In this document: piece after piece, positions 48,178 through 58,425 of the stretch | Layout: each line of letters begins with the position of its first letter | Position numbering within the stretch: position 1 is the stretch's first letter | DNA from: an uncultured Oscillospiraceae bacterium | GTDB taxonomy: Bacteria; Bacillota; Clostridia; Oscillospirales; Oscillospiraceae | Assembly (NCBI GenBank): GCA_947168655.1 | Contig: CAMVMU010000004.1 | Location: 1 to 64,000 of the forward strand | Direction of reading: 5' to 3' | Length of the DNA stretch: 64,000 bases | Position numbers and translations under genes: made by a program | The notes under the pieces: generated by a model | Told to the model about the DNA's origin: nothing | Database searches by the model: none | The model's input: only the letters and a program-made list of their open reading frames with translations

Positions 48178-49281
48178 ATGTCACAACTGGGATATTATAT
48201 CTGCGTCCCGTTTGCGTGGCTGATGCGTCTTTTTTACAGTGTGACGCACTCCTACGGTCTGGCCATTATCCTTTTCACCCTGGTGGTGAAGCTGGTTCTG
48301 CTGCCCTTCCAGCTCAAGAGCAAGAAGAGCATGCTGCGCATGAACCGCATGCAGGGCAAAATCAAGGATATCCAGACCCGCTACGCCAACAACAAGCAGC
48401 GCCAGCAGGAGGAGATGGCGGAGCTGTATGCCAAAGAGGGCATCAACCCCATGTCCGGCTGTCTGTGGTCCCTGATCCCGTTCCCCATTCTGATCGCGCT
48501 GTATAACATCATCCGTCAGCCTCTGCGCTACTTCATGATGCTGTCCACGGAGATGGTGGACAAGATCCGCGAGTTGGCAACGGGCATGGGATGGGAGCTG
48601 ACCGGCAATCAGGCCTACGAGCAGATCGGCCTGGCCAAGTTTATCCATGAACATTGGACCGATTTTGACGGACAGTTCAAGGGCCTTATCAATCTGGATT
48701 ACAGCTTCCTGGGTCTGGATCTTTCCGAAATCGCCAACACCAAGTTCAACGTGTTCCCCGGCGGCGGATGGGCCGTGTGGGGTCTGCTGCTGCTGCCGCT
48801 GATCGCGGCCGGCACGCAGATGGTGTTGTCCGTCATCAGCATGAAGAACAGTCCCAACGCCGACGGCGCCGCCGGCGGCAAGGGAATGATGTACCTCATG
48901 CCGATCATGACCGTGGTCTGGGGCATGATGTTCCCCGCCGCTCTGTGTGTCTACTGGATTGCCAACGCCGGCTTCCAGGTCATCCAGGAGCTGATCCTCA
49001 ACAAGCGGATCAACGCCGTTCTGGATCGCGAGGAGACCGACAAGGAGCGGGAAAAGAGAGAAAAGCGCTACGCCAAGTATCAGAAGCAGAAGGAAATGAT
49101 GGCGCAGCAGCAGGAGCGCTACGGCAGCCGGAGCCAGCCTCAGGGCAGCAAAAAGAAGCCGCAGCCCCAGCATAAGGACTCCGGCCGCAGCGGCCAGAGC
49201 ACCAATGAGAACGGCCGGGTGGGGCAGCGCCCCTATGCCCGCGGCCGCTCCTTCAGCGAGGACCATTACAAAGAGTCATAA
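48178..49281 (+). CDS. yidC: YidC/Oxa1 family membrane protein insertase
   Basis: HSYGLAIILFTLVVKLVLLPFQLKSKKSMLRMNRMQ; MPIMTVVWGMMFPAALCVYWIANAGFQVIQEL. Confidence 0.95.
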   Translation: MSQLGYYICVPFAWLMRLFYSVTHSYGLAIILFTLVVKLVLLPFQLKSKKSMLRMNRMQGKIKDIQTRYANNKQRQQEEMAELYAKEGINPMSGCLWSLIPFPILIALYNIIRQPLRYFMMLSTEMVDKIRELATGMGWELTGNQAYEQIGLAKFIHEHWTDFDGQFKGLINLDYSFLGLDLSEIANTKFNVFPGGGWAVWGLLLLPLIAAGTQMVLSVISMKNSPNADGAAGGKGMMYLMPIMTVVWGMMFPAALCVYWIANAGFQVIQELILNKRINAVLDREETDKEREKREKRYAKYQKQKEMMAQQQERYGSRSQPQGSKKKPQPQHKDSGRSGQSTNENGRVGQRPYARGRSFSEDHYKES

Positions 49282-49293
49282 GGAGTTTTGTCT

Positions 49294-50190
49294 ATGAGTT
49301 ATATTGACGTAACGGGCAAGACCGAGGACGAGGCTATCCGCAAGGCGCTGGAACAGCTGGGCATGGACCGGGACGACGTGTCTGTGGAGATCCTGGAGCG
49401 GGCCAAGAGCGGCTTTCTGGGCATCGGCAGCAGCCCCGCCCGTGTCCGCGTGACCTACGGGCCGGAGGAGTCCGAGGTGATCCCGGAGCCCATCAAGCCC
49501 GTGATCCCGGAGCCGGTGAAGGCGGAGAAGAAGGAGCCTTCCAAAAAGGCCCCGGAAAAGAAACCCGAGCGCCCGGAGAAGAAGGAACAGCCCCGTCAGC
49601 CCAAGCCGGAGAGGAAGCCTGAGCCGGAGCGCAAGCCTCAGGAAAAGAAGGTCCAGGAAAAGAAACCCGAGGAAAAGAAGCCCGAGCCCGTGGTGGAGCA
49701 GTCTGTGGAAGAGCTGCCCCTGTGCCAGGATGAGAATGCCGGGCGCATCGCCGCATTCCTCACGGGCCTGCTGAGCCAGCTGGAGAGCGAGGCCGAGATC
49801 AAGGTCTATGAGACGGAGAAGGGCCGCTACCGCGTCATTCTGGAGGGCGACAAGCTGGGCCAGCTCATCGGCCGCCGGGGCGAGACCCTGGACGCCATCC
49901 AGCAGCTGACCAACTACGCCGTCAACAGCGGCGCCGACAAGCGCATCCGCGTCCAGGTGGACGCCGAGAACTACCGCCGCAAGCGGGAGCAGAGCCTGGA
50001 GAGCCTGGCCAGAAAGACGGCCGAGAAGGCCCGCAAATACCGCCGCAGCGTGACGCTGGAGCCCATGAACGCCTACGAGCGCCACGTGATCCACGCCGCT
50101 CTGCAGGACGCCCCCGGCGTCAACACCTACTCCGTGGGTACCGAGCCCAACCGCCGCGTGGTGGTGGCCTACGACCGGGAGAAGAAGTAA
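49294..50190 (+). CDS. jag: RNA-binding protein Jag/KhpB (Jag-N, KH, R3H)
   Basis: Jag-N KTEDEAIRKALEQLGMDRDDVSVEILERAKSGFLGIGSSPARVRV; GQLIGRRGETLDAIQQLTNYAVN; R3H RSVTLEPMNAYERHVIHAALQ. Confidence 0.95.
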   Translation: MSYIDVTGKTEDEAIRKALEQLGMDRDDVSVEILERAKSGFLGIGSSPARVRVTYGPEESEVIPEPIKPVIPEPVKAEKKEPSKKAPEKKPERPEKKEQPRQPKPERKPEPERKPQEKKVQEKKPEEKKPEPVVEQSVEELPLCQDENAGRIAAFLTGLLSQLESEAEIKVYETEKGRYRVILEGDKLGQLIGRRGETLDAIQQLTNYAVNSGADKRIRVQVDAENYRRKREQSLESLARKTAEKARKYRRSVTLEPMNAYERHVIHAALQDAPGVNTYSVGTEPNRRVVVAYDREKK

Positions 50191-50196
50191 AGAAAC

Positions 50197-50230
50197 AAAC
50201 AGCCCCGACACACCGTCGGGGCTGTTTTTT
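50197..50230. terminator. Bidirectional terminator between jag and ackA
   Basis: AAACAGCCCCGAC-acacc-GTCGGGGCTGTTTTTT. Confidence 0.93.
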
Positions 50231-50250
50231 CTATGCAGTTGAGCTGTAAC

Positions 50251-51453
50251 TTACAGGGCCTCCACGATGTCGCGGGTGTCGCGGGCGATGACCAGCTCCT
50301 CGTTGGTGGGGATGACCATGACCTTGACCTTGCTGTCGGGAGTGGAGATGAAGATATCCTCGCCGCGCTTCTTGTTGCACTCGGGGCAGATCTCCACGCC
50401 CAGGTAGGTGAGATACTTGCAGATTTCGGCACGGGTGGCGGGGCTGTTCTCGCCGATGCCGGCGGTGAAGATGATGCCGTCCACACCGTTCATGGCTGCC
50501 ACATAGCCGCCCACGGTCTTGGCAACGGCGTAGTGGAACATATCCAGAGCCAGACGGGCACGCTCATTGCCCTGAGCGGCGGCGGTGTCCAGATCGCGGA
50601 AGTCGGAGCTGACGCCGGAAACGCCCAGCACGCCGGACATCTTGTTGAGCACGTTGGTCAGCTCCTTGATGTCCTTGCCGGTGTTGGCGGACAGGTACTC
50701 CAGGATAGACACGTCGATATCGCCGCAGCGGGTGCCCATGGGCAGACCGGCGATGGGGGTGAAGCCCATGGAGGTGTCCACGCTCTTGCCGCCGTCGATG
50801 GCGCAGATGGAGCTGCCGTTGCCCATGTGGCAGGAGATGAGCTTCAGCTCCTCGATGGGCTTGCCCATCATCTCGGCGGCCCGCTTGGAGACGTAGCGGT
50901 GGCTGGTGCCGTGGAAGCCGTAGCGGCGGACCTTCAGGTCGGTGTAATAGGCGTAGGGGATGGGATACATGAAGGCCTTGCCGGGCATGGTCTGGTGGAA
51001 GGCGGTGTCAAACACGCCCACCTGAGGCACGTTCTCACCCATGACGGCCTTGCAGGCGTTGATGCCGGTGATGTTGGCGGGGTTGTGGAGGGGGGCCAGG
51101 GGGATGCACTCGGCCAGAGCGTCCATGACGGCGTCATCGATCAGCACCGAGCAGGCGAACTTCTCGCCGCCGTGCACCACGCGGTGGCCCACGGCGCCGA
51201 TCTCGCTCATGCTCTCCACCACGCCGTACTCCGGAGAGGTCAGCTTGTCCAGCACGGCGGCAATGGCCTCGGTGTGGGTGGGCATGGGCACGTCCTCGTT
51301 GAACACGGGGCGGCCGTTCTGAGGCTTGTGGGTCAGATGACCGTCGATGCCGATGCGTTCGCACAGGCCCTTGGCCAGGAGCTTCTCACCCTCCATGTCC
51401 AGCAGCTGATACTTCAGGGAGGAGGAACCGCAGTTGATAACCAGGATCTTCAT
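50251..51453 (-). CDS. ackA: Acetate kinase
   Basis: [80 protein letters not shown]. Confidence 0.97.
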   Translation of the reverse strand: MKILVINCGSSSLKYQLLDMEGEKLLAKGLCERIGIDGHLTHKPQNGRPVFNEDVPMPTHTEAIAAVLDKLTSPEYGVVESMSEIGAVGHRVVHGGEKFACSVLIDDAVMDALAECIPLAPLHNPANITGINACKAVMGENVPQVGVFDTAFHQTMPGKAFMYPIPYAYYTDLKVRRYGFHGTSHRYVSKRAAEMMGKPIEELKLISCHMGNGSSICAIDGGKSVDTSMGFTPIAGLPMGTRCGDIDVSILEYLSANTGKDIKELTNVLNKMSGVLGVSGVSSDFRDLDTAAAQGNERARLALDMFHYAVAKTVGGYVAAMNGVDGIIFTAGIGENSPATRAEICKYLTYLGVEICPECNKKRGEDIFISTPDSKVKVMVIPTNEELVIARDTRDIVEAL

Positions 51454-51528
51454 AAAATGTACCCTTTCTTCATTAAAATTTCGGTAAGACCAGTATAAAT
51501 ACCCCGCAGCGTTTTTGCAAGGGGGAAG

Positions 51529-52287
51529 TTACGCTTCTTTCAGCTCCAGCACCACCGGGCAGTGGTCGCTGCCGGTGACGCCGGTGCGGATCTCCGCCGC
51601 GGCGATGCGGTCGCGGAGCCGGTCGGAGACGATGAAGTAGTCGATGCGCCAGCCCGCGTTGTTCTCCCGGGCGTGGAAGCGGTAGCTCCACCAGGAGTAG
51701 ATGCCGGTGGCGTCGGGGTAGAGCCAGCGGAAGGTGTCGGTGAACCCGGCGGAGAGCAGCGCTGTCATCTTTGCTCGTTCCTCATCGGAGAAGCCGGCAT
51801 TGCCCCGGTTGGACTTGGGATTTTTCAGGTCGATTTCCTCGTGTGCCACGTTGAGGTCGCCACAGTACACCACCGGCTTCACCGCGTCCAGCTGCTGAAG
51901 ATACGCCCGCAGGTCGTCCTCCCACTGCATGCGGTAATCCAGACGCTTGAGGCCGTCCTGGGCGTTAGGGGTGTAGCAGCAGACCAGGTAGAAGTCCGGG
52001 TACTCCGCCGTGATGATCCGTCCCTCATGGCGGTGGATATCGTCACCAAAGTCGTATGTAACCGACAGCGGCTCCGTTTTGGTGAGAATAGCGGTGCCGG
52101 AGTAGCCCTTCTTGTCGGCGGAGTTAAAGTAGCGATGGTAGCCCGGCAGGTCGAACACCGCCTGCTCCGGCTGCAGCTTCGTCTCCTGCAGGCAGATCAC
52201 GTCCGGATCCTCGCTCCGGACATAGTCCAGAAAGCCCTTGGTGAGACACGAGCGCAGGCCGTTGACGTTCCAGGACGCCAGTTTCAT
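51529..52287 (-). CDS. xth: Exodeoxyribonuclease III
   Basis: MKLASWNVNGLRSCL; DVICLQETKLQ; YSGTAILTK; CGDLNVAHEEIDLKNPKSNRGNAGFSDEER; GSDHCPVVLEL. Confidence 0.96.
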   Translation of the reverse strand: MKLASWNVNGLRSCLTKGFLDYVRSEDPDVICLQETKLQPEQAVFDLPGYHRYFNSADKKGYSGTAILTKTEPLSVTYDFGDDIHRHEGRIITAEYPDFYLVCCYTPNAQDGLKRLDYRMQWEDDLRAYLQQLDAVKPVVYCGDLNVAHEEIDLKNPKSNRGNAGFSDEERAKMTALLSAGFTDTFRWLYPDATGIYSWWSYRFHARENNAGWRIDYFIVSDRLRDRIAAAEIRTGVTGSDHCPVVLELKEA

Positions 52288-52359
52288 GGACGTTCCCCCT
52301 TTCTCAGTTGCACAACATAAAAATGATAGCACACTTTGACCAAAAAACCAAGGCAGAAG

Positions 52360-52388
52360 TTGACAAAATCAAAATAGTGTGATACATT
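52360..52388 (+). promoter_or_regulatory. Sigma-A-type promoter for metG leader
   Basis: TTGACA-N17-TACATT. Confidence 0.75.
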
Positions 52389-52394
52389 CACTCT

Positions 52395-52655
52395 CACCAA
52401 AGGCAATGATGGGAAGAGTAACCGGTGAAAACCGCCAAAGAGAGTCCGGAGAGGTGAGAGCGGACGCGGAGGAAGCCGGAGAACATGGCCCCGGAGCCGT
52501 CCGGCCGAGCGCGTATGCGTTAGGTTGGATCGGGCGCGCCCGTTACAGCGCGGGGGTGTGATGGCACCCCGTGAGGCCCTTTTTCGCGAGGAGAGGGCGA
52601 AGCAAGGTGGTAACGCGGCTTTTGTCGCCCTTGACGAACTGTCAAGGGCGTTTTT
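52395..52655 (+). ncRNA. T-box riboswitch leader upstream of metG (ATG specifier at 52484-52486)
   Basis: AAGAGTAA loop opposite AGAACATGG; T-box AAGGTGGTAACGCGG; terminator CGCCCTTGAC-gaact-GTCAAGGGCG-T5. Confidence 0.93.
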
Positions 52656-52747
52656 GTTTTGGCAAACGCCGCATATATCCCCCCGGAAAAGAGAAAAATC
52701 AATTTGTGCCGCCCTTCCATCCGGGGCGGCGGAAAAGGAGATCCCAT

Positions 52748-54712
52748 ATGGAGCGCGAGAAATTCTATATCACCACACCCATCTACTATCCCTCCGACAA
52801 GCTGCACATCGGCCACACCTACTGCACCGTGGCCACCGACGCCATGGCCCGTTACAAGCGGCTCAAGGGCTGCGACGTCATGTTCCTCACCGGCACTGAC
52901 GAGCACGGCCAGAAGATCGAGACCAAGGCCAAGGAGGCAGGCGTCACCCCCCAGCAGTTTGTGGACAACATTGTGGAGGGCGAAAAGGGCGTCAAGGACC
53001 TGTGGAAGCTGATGAACATCTCCAACGACCGCTTCATCCGCACCACGGACAAGTATCACGAGGCAGCCGTGCAGCGCATCTTCAGGAAGATGTACGAAAA
53101 CGGCGACATCTACAAGGGTTCCTATCGGGGCAAATATTGCACCCCCTGCGAGAGCTTCTGGACCGAGAGCCAACTGGTGGACGGCAAATGCCCCGACTGC
53201 GGACGCCCCGTGCAGGACGCCGAGGAGGAGGCATATTTCTTCCGCCTGTCCAAATACGCCGACCGGGTCCGCCACCTGCTGGAGGACACAGACTTCCTGC
53301 AGCCCAGATCCCGCGTCAACGAAATGGTGAACAACTTCATCAAGCCGGGTCTGGAGGACCTGTGCGTCAGCCGTACCAGCTTCACCTGGGGCGTGCCGGT
53401 GGACTTTGACCCCGGCCACGTGGTCTACGTGTGGGTGGACGCCCTGTTCAACTATATGACCGCCCTGGGCTATGAGAATGACGCCCACGACGATCTTGCC
53501 AAATACTGGCCTGCCGACGTCCACATTGTGGGCAAGGAGATCGTGCGGTTCCACTCCATCATCTGGCCCGCCATGCTGATGAGCGTGGGCGAGCCCCTGC
53601 CCAAGCACGTCTACGGCCACGGCTGGCTGGTATTCAACGGCGGCAAGATGAGCAAGAGCCTGGGCAACGTAGTGGATCCCTACCTGCTGGCGGAGCGCTA
53701 CGGCGTAGACACCCTGCGCTTCTTCCTGCTGCGCACCTTCCCCTTCGGCTCCGACGGCAACTTCTCCAATGAGCTGCTGATCAACACCATCAACGTGGAT
53801 CTGGCCAACTGCCTGGGCAACCTGGTGAGCCGCACCACCGCCATGGTGGAGAAGTACTTTGGCGGCACCCTGCCCGCTGAGCGGGAGAACAGCGACTCCG
53901 ACTGCGAGCTGAAGACCGTGGCCGCCACTCTCCGGGACCGCTATGAATCGGAGATGGAAAAGCTGCAGTTCCAGAACGCGCTGGCGGAGATCTTCAAGGT
54001 GCTGGACCGCGCCAACAAGTATATCGACGAGACCGCCCCCTGGGTCCTTGCCAAGGACGAGGAAAAAAAGATCCGCCTGGCAACGGTGATGTATAACCTG
54101 CTGGAGACGGTGCGCATCTGCACCACGCTGCTCCAGCCCTTCATGCCCGAGAGCTGTGAGAAGCTCTTCGCAGCCATCGGCGCCTGCGACTGCTGCCGTA
54201 CCTGGGAAAAGGCCAACGTGTGGGGCAGCCTCCGCGCCGATGCCACCGTCACCCGCGGCGAGGCCCTGTTCCCCCGCATCGACGCGGAGAAGGAGCTCCA
54301 AGAGCTAGCCGCCATCCAGGAGGCCCAGAAGAAGGCCGCCCTGCCCGCCATGGAGGTGGAACCTCTGGCAGAGGAGAACGTGGATTTTGACACCTTCTGC
54401 AAGAGCGACATGCGTGCCGTGAAGATCAAGGCCTGCGAGGCGGTGAAGAAGAGCGACAAGCTGCTGAAGTTCACCCTGGACGACGGCACCGGCACCGACC
54501 GGATCATCCTCTCCGGCATCCACAAGTTTTATGAGCCGGAGCAGCTCATCGGCAAGACGGCGGTTGCCATCGTCAACCTGCCGCCCCGGAAGATGATGGG
54601 CATTCCCTCCTGCGGCATGCTGCTCTCCGCCGTCCACAAGGAGAAGGGCGAGGAGAAGCTGCACCTGCTGCTGGTGGACGATGCCATCCCCGCCGGTGCA
54701 AAGCTTGGGTGA
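52748..54712 (+). CDS. metG: Methionyl-tRNA synthetase with C-terminal tRNA-binding (EMAP/Trbp111-like) domain
   Basis: ITTPIYYPSDKLHIGHTYCTV; CTPCESFWTESQLVDGKCPDCGRP; NGGKMSKSLGNVV; C-terminal KIKACEAVKKSDKLLKFTLDDG. Confidence 0.97.
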   Translation: MEREKFYITTPIYYPSDKLHIGHTYCTVATDAMARYKRLKGCDVMFLTGTDEHGQKIETKAKEAGVTPQQFVDNIVEGEKGVKDLWKLMNISNDRFIRTTDKYHEAAVQRIFRKMYENGDIYKGSYRGKYCTPCESFWTESQLVDGKCPDCGRPVQDAEEEAYFFRLSKYADRVRHLLEDTDFLQPRSRVNEMVNNFIKPGLEDLCVSRTSFTWGVPVDFDPGHVVYVWVDALFNYMTALGYENDAHDDLAKYWPADVHIVGKEIVRFHSIIWPAMLMSVGEPLPKHVYGHGWLVFNGGKMSKSLGNVVDPYLLAERYGVDTLRFFLLRTFPFGSDGNFSNELLINTINVDLANCLGNLVSRTTAMVEKYFGGTLPAERENSDSDCELKTVAATLRDRYESEMEKLQFQNALAEIFKVLDRANKYIDETAPWVLAKDEEKKIRLATVMYNLLETVRICTTLLQPFMPESCEKLFAAIGACDCCRTWEKANVWGSLRADATVTRGEALFPRIDAEKELQELAAIQEAQKKAALPAMEVEPLAEENVDFDTFCKSDMRAVKIKACEAVKKSDKLLKFTLDDGTGTDRIILSGIHKFYEPEQLIGKTAVAIVNLPPRKMMGIPSCGMLLSAVHKEKGEEKLHLLLVDDAIPAGAKLG

Positions 54713-54716
54713 GACT

Positions 54717-55013
54717 ATGACAGAACTGACATTTCTGGTGACCTATACCGCCAAGCCTGGCCAGCGGGAGACCTTTCTCCGGGCCCTGGCCGCCCGCGGT
54801 CTGCCTGATACCATCCGGGCGGAGACAGGTTGTCTTCAATATGACTACTTTCTGTCCATCGAAAACGCCGATGAGATCCTGCTCATGGAGCGGTGGAGCA
54901 GCGCCGAGGCCCAGCAGACGCACCTCAGGCAGCCCCACATGGCCCAGGTGCGGGAGCTGAAGGAGCAGTACGTGGAAAACACCGCAGTGCGGAAGCTGGC
55001 GGAGGTGGAGTGA
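54717..55013 (+). CDS. Antibiotic biosynthesis monooxygenase (ABM) domain protein
   Basis: TFLVTYTAKPGQRETFLRALAARGLPDTIRAETGCLQYDYFLSIENADEILLMERWSS. Confidence 0.85.
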   Translation: MTELTFLVTYTAKPGQRETFLRALAARGLPDTIRAETGCLQYDYFLSIENADEILLMERWSSAEAQQTHLRQPHMAQVRELKEQYVENTAVRKLAEVE

Positions 55014-55777
55014 TGCTCTTTGACACCCACGCCCACTACGACGACGAGGCCTTTGACGCCGACCGCCGGGAGCTGCTGGCATCCATGCCGTCTGAAAATG
55101 TGGGGCTGATCGTCAACCCCGGCTGTACGGTGGAGTCCTCCCGGACAGCGGTGGCGCTGGCGGCGGCATTTCCCCATGTCTACGCCGCCGTGGGCATCCA
55201 CCCGGAGAACTGCGGCGACTTTGTGCCTGAGCAGATGGACGAGATCCGCGCCCTGGCAAAGGAAAACAAGGTGGTAGCCATCGGGGAGATCGGACTGGAC
55301 TACTACTGGCCGGAGAACCCGCCCCGGGAGCTGCAGCAGCAGGTGCTGCGCGCCCACATGGCCCTGGCGCAGGAGCTGGGCCTGCCCGTCATCATCCATG
55401 ACCGGGAGGCCCACGCCGACACGTTGTCCATCGTGAAGGAGTTTCCGGCGGTGACAGGAGTGTTCCACTGCTTTTCCGGCAGCGTGGAGATGGCCCGGGA
55501 GCTGCTGAAAATGGGGTGGATGCTGTCCTTCAACGGCGCCATTACCTTCAAGAACGCCCGGAAAGCTCCTGAGGTTATTGGGGAGATCCCCATGGATCGC
55601 ATCATGATCGAGACGGACGCCCCCTACCTCACTCCGGTGCCTTTCCGCGGAAAGCGGAACGACAGCACCTACGTCAGCCTGGTGGCGGAGAAGATCGCCC
55701 AGATCAAGGGCCTCTCCCCGGACGAGGTGGAGCGGATCACCTGGGAAAACGGAAAACGATTCTTTGGCATTGCGTAA
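55013..55777 (+). CDS. tatD: TatD family deoxyribonuclease
   Basis: MLFDTHAHYDDEAFD; VGIHPEN; AIGEIGLDYYWPENP; VIIHDREAH; FHCFSGS; IETDAPYLTPVPFRGKRNDSTYV. Confidence 0.96.
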   Translation: MLFDTHAHYDDEAFDADRRELLASMPSENVGLIVNPGCTVESSRTAVALAAAFPHVYAAVGIHPENCGDFVPEQMDEIRALAKENKVVAIGEIGLDYYWPENPPRELQQQVLRAHMALAQELGLPVIIHDREAHADTLSIVKEFPAVTGVFHCFSGSVEMARELLKMGWMLSFNGAITFKNARKAPEVIGEIPMDRIMIETDAPYLTPVPFRGKRNDSTYVSLVAEKIAQIKGLSPDEVERITWENGKRFFGIA

Positions 55778-55779
55778 AA

Positions 55780-55827
55780 TAACCGCCGGAGGGGGCGCTT
55801 CAAAGAGAAGCGCTTCCTCCGGCGGTC
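55780..55827. terminator. Candidate terminator/hairpin between convergent tatD and lipoprotein gene
   Basis: ACCGCCGGAGGgggCGCTTC...GAAGCGcttCCTCCGGCGGT; weak T tract. Confidence 0.55.
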
Positions 55828-55881
55828 AATTATTCATGTGAGAGCTGTCTGAGAAAAAGGCACCTGTTTCCGGTCAGCAGT

Positions 55882-56478
55882 TTATGGATTATGCGCCTGT
55901 TTCGAGTATGGGTTATCCATGCTTGCGTCAAACCCATCCAGCAGATAGTCTTTCGGTATGTAGCGCGAGTAATCCAGGTCCATAAAATAATTGCAGAAGA
56001 TTTGCTCGGCATAGACGATCCGGCCGGATCCGTCGGTCAGGGCATATACAAATCCGTAATACGCATCCGCGTTTATCGCAAGCAGCTCATAGGTGGTTTC
56101 TTCGCGGACGCTGTAATATCCAATATACTCCGTTGACGGATAACTTTTCAGCCGTTCCACTTCCGCGGCATATTCCTCGGCAGGGTAATCGACGACGAGA
56201 TACCCCAAATACTGGGCGTCCCACGGGTCATAGTAAACCATTTTATAGTCCGAAACCGCCATGGAGTCGGTGATCTTCTCCGGCCAAATGGTTTCGTCCA
56301 TGTCCCACTTGTGCCATTTGGGATCGGCCATCCGATCCGAAAAAGACATGCGTTCCGCGTAGCTTGAAATATCCTCATAAACCTCGACCCGGCCGACGCA
56401 TCCGGCCAGCAATACGCAGCATCCCATGGCAAGCAGAATAATAAAGAGAGCCGAGAACAACGAAAACCGATTCCTCAT
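55882..56478 (-). CDS. Hypothetical lipoprotein
   Basis: Signal peptide with lipobox LLAGC (FIILLAMGCCVLLAGCVG); no recognised domain. Confidence 0.65.
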   Translation of the reverse strand: MRNRFSLFSALFIILLAMGCCVLLAGCVGRVEVYEDISSYAERMSFSDRMADPKWHKWDMDETIWPEKITDSMAVSDYKMVYYDPWDAQYLGYLVVDYPAEEYAAEVERLKSYPSTEYIGYYSVREETTYELLAINADAYYGFVYALTDGSGRIVYAEQIFCNYFMDLDYSRYIPKDYLLDGFDASMDNPYSKQAHNP

Positions 56479-56508
56479 CGTGTGTCCCTCCTTATCAGCG
56501 AATGACAG

Positions 56509-57309
56509 TTACTGCAGATTCAGCCGCTTTTTCAGCAGGAGCCGGGTGACGATGTAGAAGACCACGGCAAAGACCAGATTGAGGCCGATGCCGAGGAGCT
56601 GGGTCCCCAGGAGGTAGGAAGAGGGGATGACATCTGTGACGTCACCGAAGAACAGATCCTCGGAGAAGACGGCAATAAAGATGCTGAAGATAGACGAGAT
56701 GGTCCGCACGCCGGCGTTAAAGGCGAAGAAAAACACCACGGACAAGAGGATCTTGCGGTTTGCAAAGCCGTGGCCCAGGGAAATGGCGGCGTAAACCAGC
56801 AGGAAAAAGGACACGGAGGACACGAACATGTTGACGGCCATCAGGGGGAGATAGCTGGCGGGGAGCTCGCCCAGGATCTGAGAATAAAACATGGAGAGGT
56901 CGGACAGGACCTCGTTCCAGTCAAACAGACCCAGGCAGCCCAGGAACACGCCCAGCGCGGCGGCCAGAACGGTGACCACCGTCCATGTCATAGCAACGAT
57001 CAGCTTGGACCAGATCAGCTGGGGCACGGAGACCGGCAGGGTGAACATGAGGTAGCCCTCATCGGTCATGTAGTTCTTGTAGAAGCGGAACACCATCAGG
57101 CCGGCCGTCACCACAAAAGAGCCGATCAGGGTGATGGCAAAAATGGAGATGGACGTGACACGGAAGATCTCCAGCGCCACGTTTTCGTAGCGGTCGGCCA
57201 GGCGCATGAACACGTTGAACAGCAGCGCGGCGCCCACAACCAGCACGTAGATGGGCAGCATGATCCGCGCCGTGGCGCGGTACTCGTGCTTCAGCAGTTT
57301 AGACAGCAT
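56509..57309 (-). CDS. ABC transporter permease
   Basis: 6-TM MLSKLLKHEYRATARIMLPIYVLVVGAALLFNV; adjacent to ABC ATPase. Confidence 0.82.
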   Translation of the reverse strand: MLSKLLKHEYRATARIMLPIYVLVVGAALLFNVFMRLADRYENVALEIFRVTSISIFAITLIGSFVVTAGLMVFRFYKNYMTDEGYLMFTLPVSVPQLIWSKLIVAMTWTVVTVLAAALGVFLGCLGLFDWNEVLSDLSMFYSQILGELPASYLPLMAVNMFVSSVSFFLLVYAAISLGHGFANRKILLSVVFFFAFNAGVRTISSIFSIFIAVFSEDLFFGDVTDVIPSSYLLGTQLLGIGLNLVFAVVFYIVTRLLLKKRLNLQ

Positions 57310-58000
57310 AGCGGAACACCTCCCGGAACAGTTCGTCCACACTGCAGTTCTTCTCGGCGCGGATCTCGTCCACCGAGGACTGCAGCACCACGTGGCCCTT
57401 GTTGATGAAGATCACATCGTCCAGCACGTTCTCCACGTCGGCGATGAGATGAGTGGAGATCAGCACGGAGGCCTGCTCGTTGTAGTTGGAAATGATGGTG
57501 CGGATGATATAGTCCCGGGTGGCGGGATCCACACCGCCGATGGGCTCATCCAGCAGATACAGCCGTGCCTTGCGGCTCATCACCAGGATGAGCTGCACCT
57601 TTTCCCGGGTGCCCTTGCTCATCTGCTTGATGCGCAGATTGGGGCTGATCTCCAGCGCCGTCAGCATGTGCTCGGCGGCGGCGCGGTCAAAGTCGGGATA
57701 GAAGTCGCAGAAGAAGTCCAGCAGCTGCACTACGTTCATCCAGGTGGAGAGATACGTGCGCTCGGGCAGATAGGATACCAGCTTCTTTGTCTCCTGACCC
57801 GGCGCCATGCCGTCGATGGTCAGCGTGCCGGAGGTGGGCACCAGCAGCCCGTTGGCGATCTTGATGAGAGTCGTCTTTCCACTGCCGTTGGGGCCCAGCA
57901 GGCCCACGATGCGGCCGGGTTCAATCGTCAGATCCACGTGATCCAAAGCGGGGTTATTGCCGTAGTTTTTTGTCAACTGTTTGCATTCCAGAAGTGCCAT
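57299..58000 (-). CDS. ABC transporter ATP-binding protein
   Basis: GLLGPNGSGKTTLIKIANGLL; MSKGTREKVQLILVMSRKARLYLLDEPIGGVDP. Confidence 0.95.
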   Translation of the reverse strand: MALLECKQLTKNYGNNPALDHVDLTIEPGRIVGLLGPNGSGKTTLIKIANGLLVPTSGTLTIDGMAPGQETKKLVSYLPERTYLSTWMNVVQLLDFFCDFYPDFDRAAAEHMLTALEISPNLRIKQMSKGTREKVQLILVMSRKARLYLLDEPIGGVDPATRDYIIRTIISNYNEQASVLISTHLIADVENVLDDVIFINKGHVVLQSSVDEIRAEKNCSVDELFREVFRYAV

Positions 58001-58371
58001 TAAGCATCCTCCTCCTTTTCGTCTTGTGTCAGAAGCTGCAGTGTCCGCTCCCGGTCATAGCCCAGGCGGGCCATGGAGGTCCAAAAAGCGTCCACCTGTC
58101 GCCGGGCCAGACGGCGTCTGGCGTCGTCGATGACTGCCTCGTCGTCCGTGACGAAGCGGCCGCTGGTGCGCTGGGAAAAGATCAGGCCGCCCTGCTCCAG
58201 CTCCGCCATGGCCCGCTGCATGGTGTTGGGATTGACTCCCGCCTCGGCTGCCAGTTCGCGTACCCCCGGCAGCCGCGCCCCCGGTGCAATCGTACCGGAC
58301 AAAATGGCCTGGGTCATCTGGGCTACCAGCTGGGTATAGATGGGCAGATCGGGCTGAAACGTCCATTCCAC
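58000..58371 (-). CDS. GntR family regulator (YtrA-type)
   Basis: LPIYTQLVAQMTQAILSGTIAPGARLPGVRELAAEAGVNPNTMQRAMAELEQGGLI; ~123 aa. Confidence 0.93.
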   Translation of the reverse strand: MEWTFQPDLPIYTQLVAQMTQAILSGTIAPGARLPGVRELAAEAGVNPNTMQRAMAELEQGGLIFSQRTSGRFVTDDEAVIDDARRRLARRQVDAFWTSMARLGYDRERTLQLLTQDEKEEDA

Positions 58372-58395
58372 AACCGCTCACTCCTTTCTGTGTGA

Positions 58396-58425
58396 TTGTA
58401 TTAGGCAATTAGAACAATAATACAA
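58396..58425. promoter_or_regulatory. Candidate operator of GntR/ABC operon
   Basis: TTGTATTA-N14-TAATACAA perfect 8-bp inverted repeat upstream of gntR. Confidence 0.55.

Noticed and set aside
52379-52899. ORFs 52379-52561 and 52525-52899
   Set aside because: Lie in the metG T-box leader or out of frame within metG
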